The notes beneath the pieces are model-generated. The model ran no database searches. It saw only the letters and a program-made list of their open reading frames with translations, and was not told the origin of the DNA. The position numbers were made by a program, and so were the translations under genes. This document shows positions 5,183-13,267 of a stretch of DNA of 22,156 nucleotides, piece after piece; positions within the stretch are counted from its first letter, which is position 1; each line of letters opens with the position of its first letter. The stretch comes from Pseudomonadota bacterium (GTDB taxonomy: Bacteria > Pseudomonadota > Alphaproteobacteria > Rhizobiales > Beijerinckiaceae), in the NCBI GenBank assembly GCA_023423995.1, contig JAFAEL010000043.1, forward strand, positions 1 to 22,156, given 5' to 3'.

Positions 5183-7585
5183 ATGGCCGGCGAGCCGAAG
5201 ACAGATCCGAAGATCCGGCCCTACACGGGGCCCGCCGGTGGATGGGGCTCCGCGAGGTCCGTGGGCGAGATCCTGGTGCGCGAGCATGTCGCCGCCCGCG
5301 GCTCCGTCGTGCTCGCGGAGCAGAACAAGCCCGAAGGCTACATGTGCGTGAGCTGCGCCTGGGCGAAGCCCGCAAAGCCCCACCCCCTCGAATTCTGCGA
5401 GAACGGCGCCAAGGCGACCGCCTGGGAGATCACGCCCCGCCGGGCCGACCGCGCATTCTTCGACAAGCACACGCTGACGGAGCTCCTGGACTGGCGCGAC
5501 CACGACCTCGAGGAGCAGGGCCGGCTGACGCACCCGATGCGCTGGGATCCGGCAACCGACAAATACGTCCCTGTCGCCTGGGAAGAGGCCTTCGAGGAGA
5601 TCGGGCGCGAGCTGCGGGCCGCCGCCCCGGAGAAGGTCGAGTTCTACGCCTCGGGTCGAGCCTCGATCGAGACGGCCTACATGTACCAGCTCTTCGCCCG
5701 CATCTACGGCAGCAACAACCTGCCCGACTGCTCCAACATGTGTCACGAGAGCACGTCCGTGGCGCTCCCCGAGAGCATCGGGGCATCGGTCGGCACCGCG
5801 AACCTGTCGGATTTCGAGCAGACCGACTGCATCTTCTACATCGCCCAGAATGTCGGCACGTCCTCGCCGCGGCTGCTCCACCAGCTGCAGGAGGCGGTCG
5901 ACCGGGGCGTGAAGATCGTCAGCATCAACCCGCTGCGTGAGCGCGGGCTCGAGCGCTTCATCAACCCGCAGGCCCCGGACGAGATGCTGACCGGCAAGGA
6001 GACGCGGATCTCCTCGGAATACTACCAGGTGAGGAGCGGCGGCGACATCGCGGCCCTGTTCGGGATCTGCAAGGCCCTGATCGAGGCCGACGACGCCCTG
6101 AAGGCATCGGGGGCGAGCAAGGTCGCCGCGGGCGACGCGATCCCGGATGATCCGACGAATGCGGCGGAGGTGGCCTTCGCGGCCTCCATGGCGGCCGCCG
6201 ACAAGAAGCACGTGCTCGACCACGATTTCATCAAGGAGCACACGGCCGGCTTCGAGGAGTTCGCGGCCGCGGCCCGCGGCTACGAGTGGTCCGAGCTCGA
6301 GCGCGTCTCCGGCCTGACCCGGGCCGAGATGGAGCAGGCCGCGCAGACCTACGCCAACGCGAAGACCGTCCTGATCTGCTACGGCATGGGCGTCACGCAG
6401 CACGTCATGGGCGTCCAGAACGTGCACATGATCGCGAACCTCGCGCTGCTGCGCGGCAATGTCGGCAAGCCGGGCGGCAACATCTGTTCGATCCGCGGCC
6501 ACTCGAACGTGCAGGGCCAGCGCACGGTCGGGATCACCGAGAAGCCGGGCCTAGCGCCGCTCGACAAGCTGTCGGAGCTCTACCATTTCGAACCGCCGCG
6601 CTGGACGGGTCACTCGACGGTCGAGGCCTGCGAGGCCATCCTCAAAGGCGAGGTGACCGGCTTCATCAGTCTCGGCGGCAACTTCATCCGGGCCATTCCG
6701 GAGACGGAGGCCATGGAGGAGGCCTGGCGAAAGCTGCGCCTGACCGTCAACATCGCCACCAAGCTGAACCGAAGCCACCTGGTGCACGGGGAGATCGCCT
6801 ATCTCCTTCCCTGCCTGGGGCGGATCGAGATCGACGAGCAGGCGAGCGGCCCGCAGGCGGTCTCCATCGAGAGCTCGGTCGCGCATTTCCACGGCTCGCG
6901 CGGCAAGGTGAAGCCCGCGAGCGACGAACTGCTCTCCGAGCCGGCGATCGTGGCCGGTCTCGCCAAGGCGACGATTCCGGACGCCAAGGTGCCGTGGGAC
7001 GAGTGGGTGGGGGATTACGGGAAGGTCAGGGACGCGATCGAGACGACCTATCCGGAGACCTTCAAGGACTTCAACAAGCGCCTTTTCGAGCCCGGCGGCA
7101 TCCCGCGCCCCGTCCCGGCGCGCGAGCGCAAATGGGTGACGCCGAACGGCAAGGCCAACTTCCTCACGCCCGAGCGGCTGGAGCCGGAACTGAAGATCAG
7201 CGGAGGGGCCGGCGATGTGCTCACCCTCACGAGCCTTCGGTCCAACGACCAGTTCAACACGACCGTCTACGGCTACAGCGACCGGTTCCGCGGCGTGGAG
7301 GGAACGCGGCACGTCGTCTTCATGAACCCTCTCGATATCGAGCGGCTGGGCCTGAACAATGGCGACGCCGTCGATCTCACGACGGCGCTCGACGGCGGCG
7401 CGAGGCGTTCGGTGCAAGGCCTGCGCGTCGTCCCGTACAGCATCCCGCCCGGATCTTGCGGCGCCTATTACCCGGAAACGAACCCGCTCTTCCCGCTTGA
7501 TCATCACGACCCGAAATCGAAGACGCCGGCCTACAAGGCGCTGCCGGTCCGGGTCACGCGGGGGGAGGCTTTGGCGTCGGATTAG
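5183..7585 (+). CDS. FdhF/YdeP family molybdopterin oxidoreductase (formate dehydrogenase-like alpha subunit)
   Basis: This 800-aa protein belongs to the FdhF/YdeP clade of the molybdopterin oxidoreductase (DMSO reductase) superfamily. Early cysteines CVSC (55, 58) and FCENGAK (Cys72) sit where the N-terminal cluster region lies. DCSNMCHESTSVAL places Cys187-His188 at the position of the Sec-His pair of E. coli FdhF, so this Cys is the likely Mo or W ligand. YGMGVTQHVMGVQNV and GNVGKPGGNICSIRGHSNVQG are typical cofactor-binding stretches, and the C-terminal MopB domain has FNTTVYGYSDRFRG. No Tat signal is present, so it should be cytoplasmic. The ATG at 5183 has a strong AGGGAGGGG about 5-8 nt upstream; the frame extends upstream but would overlap the tRNA. 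No electron-transfer subunit or fdhD is nearby, so the partner and substrate are unknown. Confidence 0.9.
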   Translation: MAGEPKTDPKIRPYTGPAGGWGSARSVGEILVREHVAARGSVVLAEQNKPEGYMCVSCAWAKPAKPHPLEFCENGAKATAWEITPRRADRAFFDKHTLTELLDWRDHDLEEQGRLTHPMRWDPATDKYVPVAWEEAFEEIGRELRAAAPEKVEFYASGRASIETAYMYQLFARIYGSNNLPDCSNMCHESTSVALPESIGASVGTANLSDFEQTDCIFYIAQNVGTSSPRLLHQLQEAVDRGVKIVSINPLRERGLERFINPQAPDEMLTGKETRISSEYYQVRSGGDIAALFGICKALIEADDALKASGASKVAAGDAIPDDPTNAAEVAFAASMAAADKKHVLDHDFIKEHTAGFEEFAAAARGYEWSELERVSGLTRAEMEQAAQTYANAKTVLICYGMGVTQHVMGVQNVHMIANLALLRGNVGKPGGNICSIRGHSNVQGQRTVGITEKPGLAPLDKLSELYHFEPPRWTGHSTVEACEAILKGEVTGFISLGGNFIRAIPETEAMEEAWRKLRLTVNIATKLNRSHLVHGEIAYLLPCLGRIEIDEQASGPQAVSIESSVAHFHGSRGKVKPASDELLSEPAIVAGLAKATIPDAKVPWDEWVGDYGKVRDAIETTYPETFKDFNKRLFEPGGIPRPVPARERKWVTPNGKANFLTPERLEPELKISGGAGDVLTLTSLRSNDQFNTTVYGYSDRFRGVEGTRHVVFMNPLDIERLGLNNGDAVDLTTALDGGARRSVQGLRVVPYSIPPGSCGAYYPETNPLFPLDHHDPKSKTPAYKALPVRVTRGEALASD

Positions 7586-7589
7586 GGTT

Positions 7590-7612
7590 CCGGGGAGAGG
7601 TGCCCCGGCTTT
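7590..7612 (+). terminator. Intrinsic terminator after the FdhF-like gene
   Basis: CCGGGG (7590-7595) pairs with CCCCGG (7603-7608) around a 7-nt loop, followed by CTTTCCTTCT. It begins 4 nt after the stop codon. Confidence 0.65.
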
Positions 7613-7642
7613 CCTTCTCCCGTTGCGGGGTGTCGGCGCTCA

Positions 7643-7660
7643 CACCGGCGAAAGCCGGTG
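7643..7660. repeat. REP-like hairpin, copy 1 (single arm)
   Basis: CACCGGC and GCCGGTG are exact complements around GAAA, a GNRA-type tetraloop. The flanking CGCTCA and the core match the elements at 8151 and 12557, so this looks like a single unit of the same family. Confidence 0.6.
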
Positions 7661-7668
7661 CCCGGAAT

Positions 7669-7800
7669 CTGATCCCTCCCCGCAGGGGAGGGTGGCCCGA
7701 GCGAAGCGGAGGGCCGGGTGGGGCTGCCTGCCTAGCCGCAACCCCACCCCGGTTCGCGCCTGCGGCGCGACTCGGCCCTCCCCTGGAGGGGAGGGATCAG
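7669..7800. repeat. 132-bp compound inverted repeat
   Basis: The outer arms CTGATCCCTCCCC (7669-7681) and GGGGAGGGATCAG (7788-7800) are perfect 13-bp complements. Inside, each arm also folds on itself (CCCTCCCC..GGGGAGGG near 7674-7692 and CCCTCCCC..GGGGAGGG near 7777-7795), and CCGGGTGGGG (7714-7723) pairs with CCCCACCCCGG (7742-7752). The whole can form either one long cruciform or two separate hairpins. It resembles dispersed intergenic repeats of GC-rich alphaproteobacteria. Confidence 0.65.
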
Positions 7801-7897
7801 GCGGCTTGGCCGCCAGCGGGCACGCGCCGTCCTTCCCCGGCCCGGGGTCTGGTCCATCGGCACTGTCAAAGAACGGTCTCGTTCCACATCGAGGGGA

Positions 7898-7968
7898 GCG
7901 GGACGCCGGTTCTCCGGCCTTCGGTGATGGTGATTTGCGGATTTGCCAGGTCCCTCCCGGCGTCCCGC
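7898..7968. repeat. 71-nt stem-loop with perfect 12-bp closing stem
   Basis: GCGGGACGCCGG (7898-7909) and CCGGCGTCCCGC (7957-7968) are exact reverse complements. The 47-nt interior is less GC-rich and includes GATGGTGATTTGCGGATTTG. A smaller hairpin (GCCGG-TTCT-CCGGC, 7905-7918) overlaps the left arm and would compete with the long stem. TCTTTTC follows 7 nt later on the plus strand. It may be a structured RNA or a mobile hairpin repeat. Confidence 0.5.
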
Positions 7969-8150
7969 GACGGTCTTTTCGGCCCCATAGGCACGCGCCC
8001 GGTCAGCCGCCCGGACGCCCCGGCTACCGAACCGAGACCCCGGGACTCGTCCTCCCCTCCGCCAGACGTGACCGGTGCGCACGCGGCTCCCTCGCCGGAG
8101 GGGAGTTCTCCATGTATAGGAATAAATGCTAGGTTTGTCAACTCGGGATT

Positions 8151-8213
8151 CCGCTCACACCGGCGGAAGCCGGTGTCCAGGGACTAGACCCCGGCCTGCG
8201 CCGGGGTGAGCGG
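8151..8213. repeat. Paired REP-like element, copy 2
   Basis: The outer arms CCGCTCAC (8151-8158) and GTGAGCGG (8206-8213) pair. Between them are two hairpins: ACACCGGC-GGAA-GCCGGTGT (8157-8176) and ACCCCGGC-CTGC-GCCGGGGT (8188-8207). This is the two-hairpin, head-to-head layout of a BIME. It ends 21 bp before the KdpE-like operator. Confidence 0.7.
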
Positions 8214-8233
8214 GGAGGGGCAGGCGGCTGATC

Positions 8234-8250
8234 TTTATACGGCCTTTATA
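8234..8250 (+). promoter_or_regulatory. KdpE-like operator of the kdp promoter
   Basis: Two direct TTTATA half-sites (8234-8239 and 8245-8250) are separated by 5 nt, giving an 11-bp period, one helical turn, as expected for an OmpR-family dimer. E. coli KdpE binds a comparable TTTATA-type tandem site upstream of kdpFABC. A CATATG at 8278-8283 could act as the -10, putting the operator roughly 40-60 bp upstream of the start. The kdpE gene is in the same operon, so autoregulation is likely. Assignment is by motif and position. Confidence 0.6.
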
Positions 8251-8324
8251 AAGTCCCTCCGGATCCGCTCTCGAATTCATATGCGGCCGTGAAGACATTC
8301 CGCCCAACTCGAAGGCGGTATGCG

Positions 8325-8408
8325 ATGTTGGACGTGATCTTTCTCCTCTCGGGAGCGGGCTTTCTTCTTCTCAGTGTCGGTTACGCCGCGCTCTGCGCGC
8401 AGCTCTGA
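8325..8408 (+). CDS. 27-aa mini membrane protein leading the kdp operon
   Basis: ATG at 8325 to TGA at 8406-8408 encodes 27 residues beginning MLDVIFLLSGAGFLLLSVGY and ending AALCAQL. Nearly the whole peptide is one hydrophobic transmembrane helix. It lies between the kdp promoter and kdpF, and its stop overlaps the kdpF Shine-Dalgarno (AGGAGG, 8408-8413), suggesting translational coupling. To my knowledge similar unnamed mini-ORFs occur before kdpF in other alphaproteobacteria. Possible roles are a second KdpF-like stabilising peptide of the Kdp complex or a leader peptide. Its own Shine-Dalgarno is weak (GAAGGCGG, about 13 nt upstream). Confidence 0.6.
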   Translation: MLDVIFLLSGAGFLLLSVGYAALCAQL

Positions 8409-8418
8409 GGAGGACGTC

Positions 8419-8508
8419 ATGCTGCTCGACTACACGCTCGGCGCGATCGTGAGCGCCGGTCTCCTCGTCTACCAGACCTACGCCCTCGTCCGCCCCGAGC
8501 GGTTCTGA
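8419..8508 (+). CDS. kdpF: KdpF, small subunit of the K+-transporting ATPase
   Basis: This 29-aa peptide begins [20 protein letters not shown] and ends YALVRPERF, one membrane helix followed by the charged PERF tail typical of KdpF. KdpF binds KdpA and stabilises the KdpFABC complex in the inner membrane. A strong AGGAGG lies 5 nt before the ATG at 8419. The kdpA start follows 11 nt after its stop codon, with AAGGA (8508-8512) overlapping the kdpF stop, so the two are translationally linked. Confidence 0.88.
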   Translation: MLLDYTLGAIVSAGLLVYQTYALVRPERF

Positions 8509-8519
8509 AGGAACGTGCC

Positions 8520-10232
8520 ATGACAATCGTCGGTTGGCTGCAGATCGCGCTGTTCTGCCTGGTCGTCGTCGCGCTGGTGAAGCCGCTTGGCTTCTACATG
8601 ACGCGGGTCTTCACGGGCGAGCGGACCCCGCTCACGCCCATCCTCAACCCCGTCGAGCGAGGGCTCTATCGCCTCGCCGGGATCGACGAAAACCACGAGC
8701 AGCACTGGCTCGCCTACGCGGCCGCCATGCTCGCCTTCCAGATTGTCGGGTTCGTCATCCTCTACGCGGTTCTGCGCCTGCAGGGCGTGCTGCCGTTCAA
8801 CCCGGCCGGAATGGCGAATGTCGCACCGGACCTCGCCTTCAACACGGCCGTGAGCTTCCTGACCAACACCAACTGGCAGAACTACGGCGGTGAATCGACC
8901 ATGTCGTACCTGAGCCAGATGCTGGCTCTGACGACGCAGAACTTCCTCTCCGCGGCAACCGGCGTGGCGCTCGCGGTGGCGCTGATCCGCGGCTTCGCGC
9001 GGGCCTCGTTCCGGACGATCGGCTCCTTCTGGGTCGATGTCACGCGCTGCACGCTCTACGTGCTGCTGCCGATCTGCGTCGTCTACGCGCTGTTCCTCGT
9101 CTGGGAAGGCATCCCGCAGACGCTCGGCCCGTATGTCGAGGCTTCGACGCTGGAAGGCGGCAAGCAGACGATCGCCCTGGGGCCGGTCGCGAGTCAGATC
9201 GCTATCAAGATGCTCGGCACCAATGGCGGCGGCTTCTTCAATGCCAATGCCGCCCATCCCTTCGAGAACCCGACGGCGCTTTCGAACTTCGTCCAGATGG
9301 TCTCCATCTTCGCGATCGGGGCCGCGCTGACGAACGTCTTCGGCCGGATGGTCGGGGACGAGCGGCAGGGCTGGGCGATCCTGGCCGCCATGGGGATCCT
9401 GTTCCTCGCCGGCGTCGCCGTCGCCTACTGGGCCGAGGCCTCCGGCAATCCGCTGCTCCACGCGCTGGGGCTCCAGGGCGGCAACATGGAGGGGAAGGAG
9501 GTCCGCTTCGGCATCGTGGCCTCCGCGCTCTTCGCCGTGGTCACGACGGCGGCCTCCTGCGGCGCCGTGAACGCCATGCACGACAGCTTCACGGCGCTCG
9601 GCGGCATGATCCCGCTGATCAACATGGAGCTCGGCGAGATCATCATCGGCGGCGTCGGCGCCGGCCTCTACGGCATGCTCATCTTCGTCATCGTGGCGAT
9701 CTTCGTCGCCGGCCTGATGGTAGGGCGCACGCCGGAATATCTCGGCAAGAAGATCGAGGCGAAGGAGGTCAAGATGGCGATGCTCGCCATCCTGTGCCTG
9801 CCGTTGATGATGCTGGGCTTCTCGGCCGCCGCGACCGTCCTGCCCAGTGCCGTGGCGTCCATCGCCAATCCCGGGCCGCACGGCTTCTCGGAGATCCTGT
9901 ACGCCTACACGTCGGCTGCGGCGAATAACGGGTCGGCCTTCGGCGGCCTCACGGGCAACACGCTCTGGTACAACGTCACCCTCGCGGTCGCGATGCTGGT
10001 CGGGCGCTTCTTCATGATCGTCCCGGCCATGGCGATCGCGGGCTCGCTCGCGGCCAAGAAGACCGTGCCGGTCTCGGCCGGGACCCTCCCCACCCATGGC
10101 GGGCTGTTCGTGGGCCTGCTCGTCGGGGTGATCCTCATCGTCGGCGGGCTGACCTTCTTCCCGGCGCTCGCCCTCGGTCCGGTCGTCGAGCACTTCTCGA
10201 TGATCGGCGGCCAGAGCTTCGCAGCACAATGA
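8520..10232 (+). CDS. kdpA: KdpA, K+-binding and translocating subunit of Kdp ATPase
   Basis: This 570-aa polytopic membrane protein is close to the usual KdpA length (about 557). The K+ selectivity-filter loops are intact: [11 protein letters not shown] (from Thr115), [20 protein letters not shown] (from Gly233), [11 protein letters not shown] (from Ser346) and [10 protein letters not shown]. These correspond to the four P-loops of the SKT superfamily. KdpA selects and conducts K+ while KdpB supplies energy from ATP. The ATG at 8520 is 7 nt after AAGGA. Its TGA overlaps the ATG of the next small gene by 4 nt (ATGA). No truncation or missing motif was seen. Confidence 0.97.
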   Translation: MTIVGWLQIALFCLVVVALVKPLGFYMTRVFTGERTPLTPILNPVERGLYRLAGIDENHEQHWLAYAAAMLAFQIVGFVILYAVLRLQGVLPFNPAGMANVAPDLAFNTAVSFLTNTNWQNYGGESTMSYLSQMLALTTQNFLSAATGVALAVALIRGFARASFRTIGSFWVDVTRCTLYVLLPICVVYALFLVWEGIPQTLGPYVEASTLEGGKQTIALGPVASQIAIKMLGTNGGGFFNANAAHPFENPTALSNFVQMVSIFAIGAALTNVFGRMVGDERQGWAILAAMGILFLAGVAVAYWAEASGNPLLHALGLQGGNMEGKEVRFGIVASALFAVVTTAASCGAVNAMHDSFTALGGMIPLINMELGEIIIGGVGAGLYGMLIFVIVAIFVAGLMVGRTPEYLGKKIEAKEVKMAMLAILCLPLMMLGFSAAATVLPSAVASIANPGPHGFSEILYAYTSAAANNGSAFGGLTGNTLWYNVTLAVAMLVGRFFMIVPAMAIAGSLAAKKTVPVSAGTLPTHGGLFVGLLVGVILIVGGLTFFPALALGPVVEHFSMIGGQSFAAQ

Positions 10233-10414
10233 CCTCCGCCGCCATGTTCCGCACCCGCCGCGAGCTGGAGGCTCGCATCTTCCGGAGCCGCGCCGTGCAG
10301 CGCCGCGCTGCGCGCCATCGCGATCCGAGCTGGTCCGAGCTGACGCTCGGCCTCGCTTCCTTCGTGTTCCTCGTGTCGGCCTGCCTCTACGCGGTCGCCT
10401 GGCTCGGACGGTGA
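10229..10414 (+). CDS. 61-aa single-pass membrane protein between kdpA and kdpB
   Basis: The ATG overlaps the kdpA stop (ATGA, 10229-10232), a strong sign of coupled translation. The peptide has a very basic N-terminal half ([19 protein letters not shown], then ARHRDPSW) and a hydrophobic helix from about residue 39 to 59 ([20 protein letters not shown]). By the positive-inside rule the basic half should face the cytoplasm. No Kdp family subunit known to me matches it. Its place in the operon suggests an accessory or regulatory subunit of the Kdp complex, which is an inference. The kdpB start lies about 41 nt after its stop. Confidence 0.7.
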   Translation: MTSAAMFRTRRELEARIFRSRAVQRRAARHRDPSWSELTLGLASFVFLVSACLYAVAWLGR

Positions 10415-10455
10415 ACCCAGTACTTCGAACGGGGCGCAGACCCGGAGTAACGACG

Positions 10456-12555
10456 ATGTCCCACCTCACCCAAACCAGCGTCTTCAGCCCCGCGATACTC
10501 GGGCCGGCCGTGGCGGCTTCCTTCCGGAAGCTCGATCCGCGTGCGATGGCGAAGAACCCCGTCATGTTCGTCGTTGAGGTCGTGGCGGCCCTGACAACGG
10601 TGCTCTTCGTGAGGGACGTCGTCACGGGCGCGGCCGATCTTCTGTTCACCGGCCAGATCGTCCTCTGGCTCTGGTTCACGGTCCTGTTTGCGAATTTCTC
10701 CGAGGCCGTCGCGGAGGGCCGCGGCAAGGCGCAGGCGGACAGCCTGCGGCGCACCCGGACGGATGTCGTGGCGAGGCGCCTCTATGATCCGACCCGGCGG
10801 GAGCTGTTCCAGCGCGTGCCCGCCGTCGAGCTGCAGCCCGGCGACGTCGTGGTCGTGGAGGCCGGCGACATCATCCCGTCCGACGGCGAGGTGATCGAGG
10901 GCATCGCCTCCGTCAACGAATCCGCCATCACGGGCGAGTCCGCGCCGGTGATCCGCGAGAGCGGCGGCGACCGCTCGGCCGTGACCGGGGGAACCGAGGT
11001 CCTGTCCGACTGGATCGTGGTCCGCATCTCGGCCGGGCAGGGCGAGACCTTCCTCGACCGCATGATCGCCCTCATCGAGGGAGCCCAGCGCCAGAAGACG
11101 CCGAACGAGATCGCCCTCAACATCCTGCTCGCCGGGATGACGATCATCTTCCTCTTCGCCGTCGTGACCATCCCGAGCTTCGCGAGCTATGCGGGCGGCG
11201 CCATCCCGGTCGTGGTCCTCGTGGCCCTGTTCGTCACGCTCATCCCGACCACCATCGGGGCGCTTCTCTCGGCGATCGGCATCGCCGGCATGGACCGGCT
11301 GGTCCGCTTCAACGTGCTGGCCATGTCGGGCCGCGCGGTCGAGGCCGCGGGCGACGTCGACACCCTGCTCCTCGACAAGACGGGCACGATCACGCTCGGG
11401 AACCGGCAGGCGACCGAGTTCCGGCCGCTGCGCGGCATCGCCGAGCGCGACCTCGCCGACGCGGCGCAGCTCGCCTCGCTCGCGGACGAGACGCCGGAGG
11501 GCCGCTCGATCGTGGTCCTGGCGAAGGAGAAATACGGCATTCGCGGCCGCGACATGAGCGAGCTTCGGGCGACCTTCGTGCCCTTCACGGCGCAGACCCG
11601 GATGAGCGGCATCGACGCGGCGGGCATCTCGGTCCGGAAGGGCGCCGTCGATGCGATCCTCGCCCATGTCGAGGCGCCCCGGACGGCCGTCGCGGCCGGC
11701 GGGACGGTGACGGCGCTGAAGACGCGCACCTCCATCGACGACATCCGCGAGCTCCAGGCGATCGCCGAGGAGATCGCCAAGCTCGGCGGAACGCCGCTCG
11801 CGGTCGCGCGCGACGGGCGCCTGCTCGGAATCATCTACCTGAAGGACATCGTGAAGGGCGGCATTCGCGAGCGTTTCGGCGAATTGCGCCGCATGGGCAT
11901 CCGCACCGTCATGATCACGGGCGACAACCCGACGACCGCGGCGGCGATCGCGGCGGAGGCCGGCGTCGACGACTTCCTCGCCCAGGCGACCCCGGAGAAC
12001 AAGCTCGCGCTCATCCGTGCGGAGCAGACCAAGGGCAAGCTCGTGGCGATGTGCGGCGACGGCACCAACGACGCGCCGGCCCTCGCCCAGGCGGATGTCG
12101 GCGTCGCCATGAACACCGGCACGGTCGCGGCCCGCGAGGCCGGCAACATGGTCGACCTCGATTCCGATCCGACCAAGCTGATCGAGATCGTCGAGATCGG
12201 AAAGCAGCTCCTGATGACCCGGGGCGCGCTCACCACCTTCTCCATCGCCAACGACGTCGCGAAGTATTTCGCGATCATCCCGGCCATGTTCCTGGCCTTC
12301 TATCCGCAGCTCGGCGCCCTGAACGTGATGGGGCTCGCATCGCCCCAGAGCGCGATCCTGTCGGCGATCATCTTCAACGCGCTGGTCATCATCGCCCTGA
12401 TCCCGCTCGCCCTGAAGGGCGTGCGCTATCGCCCGATCGGGGCCGCGCCGCTGCTCCGCCGCAACCTCCTCCTGTACGGGCTCGGCGGAATCCTCGTCCC
12501 CTTCGTCGGCATCAAGGTGATCGATCTCGTCGTGGCCGGGCTTCACCTCGCGTGA
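10456..12555 (+). CDS. kdpB: KdpB, P-type ATPase catalytic subunit of Kdp
   Basis: This 699-aa P-type ATPase is slightly longer than the E. coli protein (682). Key motifs: TGES at 159-162 (Ser162 is the inhibitory phosphorylation site in E. coli KdpB), [18 protein letters not shown] in the membrane region, DKTGT with phosphorylated Asp307, a nucleotide-binding domain, MITGDNP, and GDGTNDAP from Gly534. The ATG at 10456 has GGAG at 10444-10447. A GTG at 10411 in the same frame would add 15 residues but overlaps the previous gene and lacks family support. The stop is followed at once by a REP-like element before kdpC. It hydrolyses ATP to drive K+ uptake through KdpA. Confidence 0.97.
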   Translation: MSHLTQTSVFSPAILGPAVAASFRKLDPRAMAKNPVMFVVEVVAALTTVLFVRDVVTGAADLLFTGQIVLWLWFTVLFANFSEAVAEGRGKAQADSLRRTRTDVVARRLYDPTRRELFQRVPAVELQPGDVVVVEAGDIIPSDGEVIEGIASVNESAITGESAPVIRESGGDRSAVTGGTEVLSDWIVVRISAGQGETFLDRMIALIEGAQRQKTPNEIALNILLAGMTIIFLFAVVTIPSFASYAGGAIPVVVLVALFVTLIPTTIGALLSAIGIAGMDRLVRFNVLAMSGRAVEAAGDVDTLLLDKTGTITLGNRQATEFRPLRGIAERDLADAAQLASLADETPEGRSIVVLAKEKYGIRGRDMSELRATFVPFTAQTRMSGIDAAGISVRKGAVDAILAHVEAPRTAVAAGGTVTALKTRTSIDDIRELQAIAEEIAKLGGTPLAVARDGRLLGIIYLKDIVKGGIRERFGELRRMGIRTVMITGDNPTTAAAIAAEAGVDDFLAQATPENKLALIRAEQTKGKLVAMCGDGTNDAPALAQADVGVAMNTGTVAAREAGNMVDLDSDPTKLIEIVEIGKQLLMTRGALTTFSIANDVAKYFAIIPAMFLAFYPQLGALNVMGLASPQSAILSAIIFNALVIIALIPLALKGVRYRPIGAAPLLRRNLLLYGLGGILVPFVGIKVIDLVVAGLHLA

Positions 12556-12556
12556 C

Positions 12557-12630
12557 CCGCTCACTCCGGCGAAAGCCGGGGCCCGAAACAACTCCCCGCT
12601 CTGGGTGCCGGCCTCCCCCGGCATGAGCGG
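12557..12630. repeat. Paired REP-like element between kdpB and kdpC, copy 3
   Basis: The outer arms CCGCTCA (12557-12563) and TGAGCGG (12624-12630) pair. Inner hairpins are CCGGC-GAAA-GCCGG (12566-12579, GNRA loop) and TGCCGG-CCTCCC-CCGGCA (12606-12623). It has the same layout as the element at 8151-8213. It starts one base after the kdpB stop and ends 8 nt before the kdpC Shine-Dalgarno, so it is transcribed within the operon. Confidence 0.7.
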
Positions 12631-12651
12631 AGAGCTTCAAGGATCTCCCCG

Positions 12652-13257
12652 ATGTTCAAGCATATCCGCCCCGCCCTCGTCCTGGTCGTCGGCCTGACCG
12701 CCATCACCGGCCTCTTCTACCCGCTCGCCATCACGGGGATCGCCGGAACGCTGTTTCCGAGACAGGCCGGCGGGAGCCTGATCGAGCGCGACGGAGAGGT
12801 GATCGGCTCGGCGCTCATCGGCCAGAGCTTCACGAACGACCGGTATTTCCACGGCCGGCCCTCGGCCACGACCGGCACCGACCCCGCCGACAGCACGAAG
12901 ACCGTGCCGTCGCCCTACAACGCCGCGAACTCGATGGGCTCGAATCTCGGACCGACCAATGCGGCGCTCGTCGACCGCGTGAAGGAGGAGACCGGGCTCC
13001 TGAAGGCGGAGAACGCAGCCGCCCCGGTGCCGATGGACCTCGTGACGACGTCAGGTTCGGGGCTCGACCCGCATATCACGCCGGAGTCCGCCGCCTTCCA
13101 GGTCCCGAGAATCGCCAAGGCCCGGAGCATGCCCGAAGCGGCGGTCAGGCAGATCGTTGCGAGCCATGTCGAGGACCGGCTCTTCGGCGTCATCGGCGAG
13201 CCGCGCGTGAACGTGCTCGCCCTCAATCTCGCGCTCGATGCCGCAGCCCCGCGCTAG
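12652..13257 (+). CDS. kdpC: KdpC, accessory subunit of the K+-transporting ATPase
   Basis: This 201-aa protein has one N-terminal membrane helix (about residues 8-31, [20 protein letters not shown]) and a soluble periplasmic domain. Family motifs include [34 protein letters not shown] and [10 protein letters not shown]. KdpC assembles with KdpA and KdpB and raises the ATP affinity of the pump. AAGGA (12639-12643) precedes the ATG at 12652 by 8 nt. The gene is set 96 nt from kdpB, an unusually wide gap for this operon, because a REP-like element is inserted. It is followed after 29 nt by kdpD. Confidence 0.96.
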   Translation: MFKHIRPALVLVVGLTAITGLFYPLAITGIAGTLFPRQAGGSLIERDGEVIGSALIGQSFTNDRYFHGRPSATTGTDPADSTKTVPSPYNAANSMGSNLGPTNAALVDRVKEETGLLKAENAAAPVPMDLVTTSGSGLDPHITPESAAFQVPRIAKARSMPEAAVRQIVASHVEDRLFGVIGEPRVNVLALNLALDAAAPR

Positions 13258-13267
13258 CTGCTAGACT

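Larger units (their letters stand above)
7586..8324. other. 739-bp gene-poor region rich in hairpins
   Basis: No convincing gene is present. The region contains, in order: the FdhF terminator, a REP-like hairpin (7643-7660), a compound inverted repeat (7669-7800), a 6-bp GGCGGC/GCCGCC hairpin (about 7801-7815), a long stem-loop (7898-7968), an AT-richer patch around 8110-8145, a paired REP-like element (8151-8213), and the kdp regulatory region (8234-8324). Open frames on the minus strand here lack protein-like composition. An unrecognised non-coding RNA cannot be excluded. Confidence 0.6.

Noticed and set aside
7732..8141. Two minus-strand open frames (116 and 91 aa) in the repeat-rich gap
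   Set aside because: They run through inverted repeats, are Arg/Gly/Pro-rich, and have no ribosome site; the DNA structure explains the region better.
8478..10754. 758-aa open frame on the minus strand opposite kdpA
   Set aside because: It mirrors the codon bias of kdpA and is full of Arg, Asp, Gly and His runs with no domain-like pattern.
10387..12624. 745-aa open frame on the minus strand opposite kdpB
   Set aside because: Shadow of kdpB; the composition is typical of antisense GC-rich frames and no motif is visible.
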